DNA of 53,558 nt from contig JAPLPK010000192.1 in NCBI GenBank assembly GCA_026400275.1, positions 1-53,558 of the forward strand, written 5' to 3'. This document shows positions 53,548 to 53,558 of this stretch, piece after piece (the first letter of the stretch is position 1; every line of letters starts with the position of its first letter). The notes beneath the pieces are model-generated. The model searched no databases. It was given only the letters and a program-made list of their open reading frames with translations, and was not told the DNA's origin. Source of the stretch: Burkholderiales bacterium. Its GTDB lineage: Bacteria; Pseudomonadota; Gammaproteobacteria; Burkholderiales; Burkholderiaceae_C. A program made the position numbers and the translations under genes.

Positions 53548-53558
53548 TTTGCTATTCC
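53248..53558. repeat. direct repeat, copy B (reaches the window edge)
   Basis: Second copy of the 52699-53009 block at +549 bp. Identity holds to the last base of the window, so the true repeat boundary is outside. Confidence 0.9.

Noticed and set aside
1-53558. CRISPR array or prophage
   Set aside because: The only short repeats are the scattered palindromes, not evenly spaced with unique spacers, and no phage structural or integrase genes were seen.

Overview
The window is high-GC, gene-dense DNA from a betaproteobacterium, most likely a member of the Comamonadaceae (Rhodoferax/Polaromonas-like). That placement rests on protein recognition (TSUP/cysI/DUF934/cysH/cysD/cysN cluster, TrxB-like ferredoxin reductase beside fdxA, PEP-CTERM-associated acyltransferase, assimilatory nitrate genes with ybiB and cobA) and on a dispersed palindromic repeat of about 40 bp (core GCGCAGGTAnTACCTGCGC, flanked by ATAGCTG and AGAGGC) seen at least ten times. 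No database search was possible.

Layout. 1-6306 (minus strand): a LapA-type surface adhesin locus. It holds the 5' part of a giant repeat adhesin with an N-terminal retention module and a TAAG cleavage site, a LuxR-type regulator, an HlyD adaptor, a type I secretion ABC exporter and a small conserved protein. 6492-6935: an orphan small gene. 6963-14347 (minus): one long assimilatory sulfate reduction run (TSUP permease, cysI, DUF934, cysH, cysD, cysN, fdxA, ferredoxin reductase) headed by a perfect palindrome. 14449-15207: an exosortase-associated acyltransferase. 15327-16826: ppx, divergent from pstSCAB-phoU-phoB-phoR (17020-23762), with a clear Pho box between them. 23824-27832 (minus): a GT39-like membrane protein, rpmE2, rho and trxA.

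27980-36804: an AddB-like Fe-S nuclease and an AddA-like helicase-nuclease, separated by a LysR/HAD/MFS module. 36818-40820: a solute-binding protein, a possible 29-residue membrane peptide, a PP_4765-type flavoprotein, a candidate four-hairpin small RNA (39539-39697, minus) and an EamA transporter. 40925-41201: a MITE-like element with 34-bp terminal inverted repeats, lying just before a 1237-residue membrane patatin-like protein. 45165-48097: a tightly overlapped four-gene set (Cys-rich Tat-type exported protein, PqqD-like protein, HprK-related kinase A, nucleotidyltransferase). This is the best candidate for an undescribed system. 48143-53558 (minus): nitrate/nitrite assimilation (cobA, ybiB, nitrate reductase, nirD). 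The nitrate reductase carries an internal deletion with a frameshift, and a 549-bp-period tandem duplication at the window edge has created a NirD-NirB chimeric ORF.

The genes are mostly housekeeping and nutrient acquisition (S, P, N). The sulfate and nitrate blocks both need siroheme, whose precursor is made by CobA, and the Pst/Pho block sits back to back with polyphosphate hydrolysis (Ppx). No tRNA, rRNA, CRISPR array or intact transposase gene was seen.
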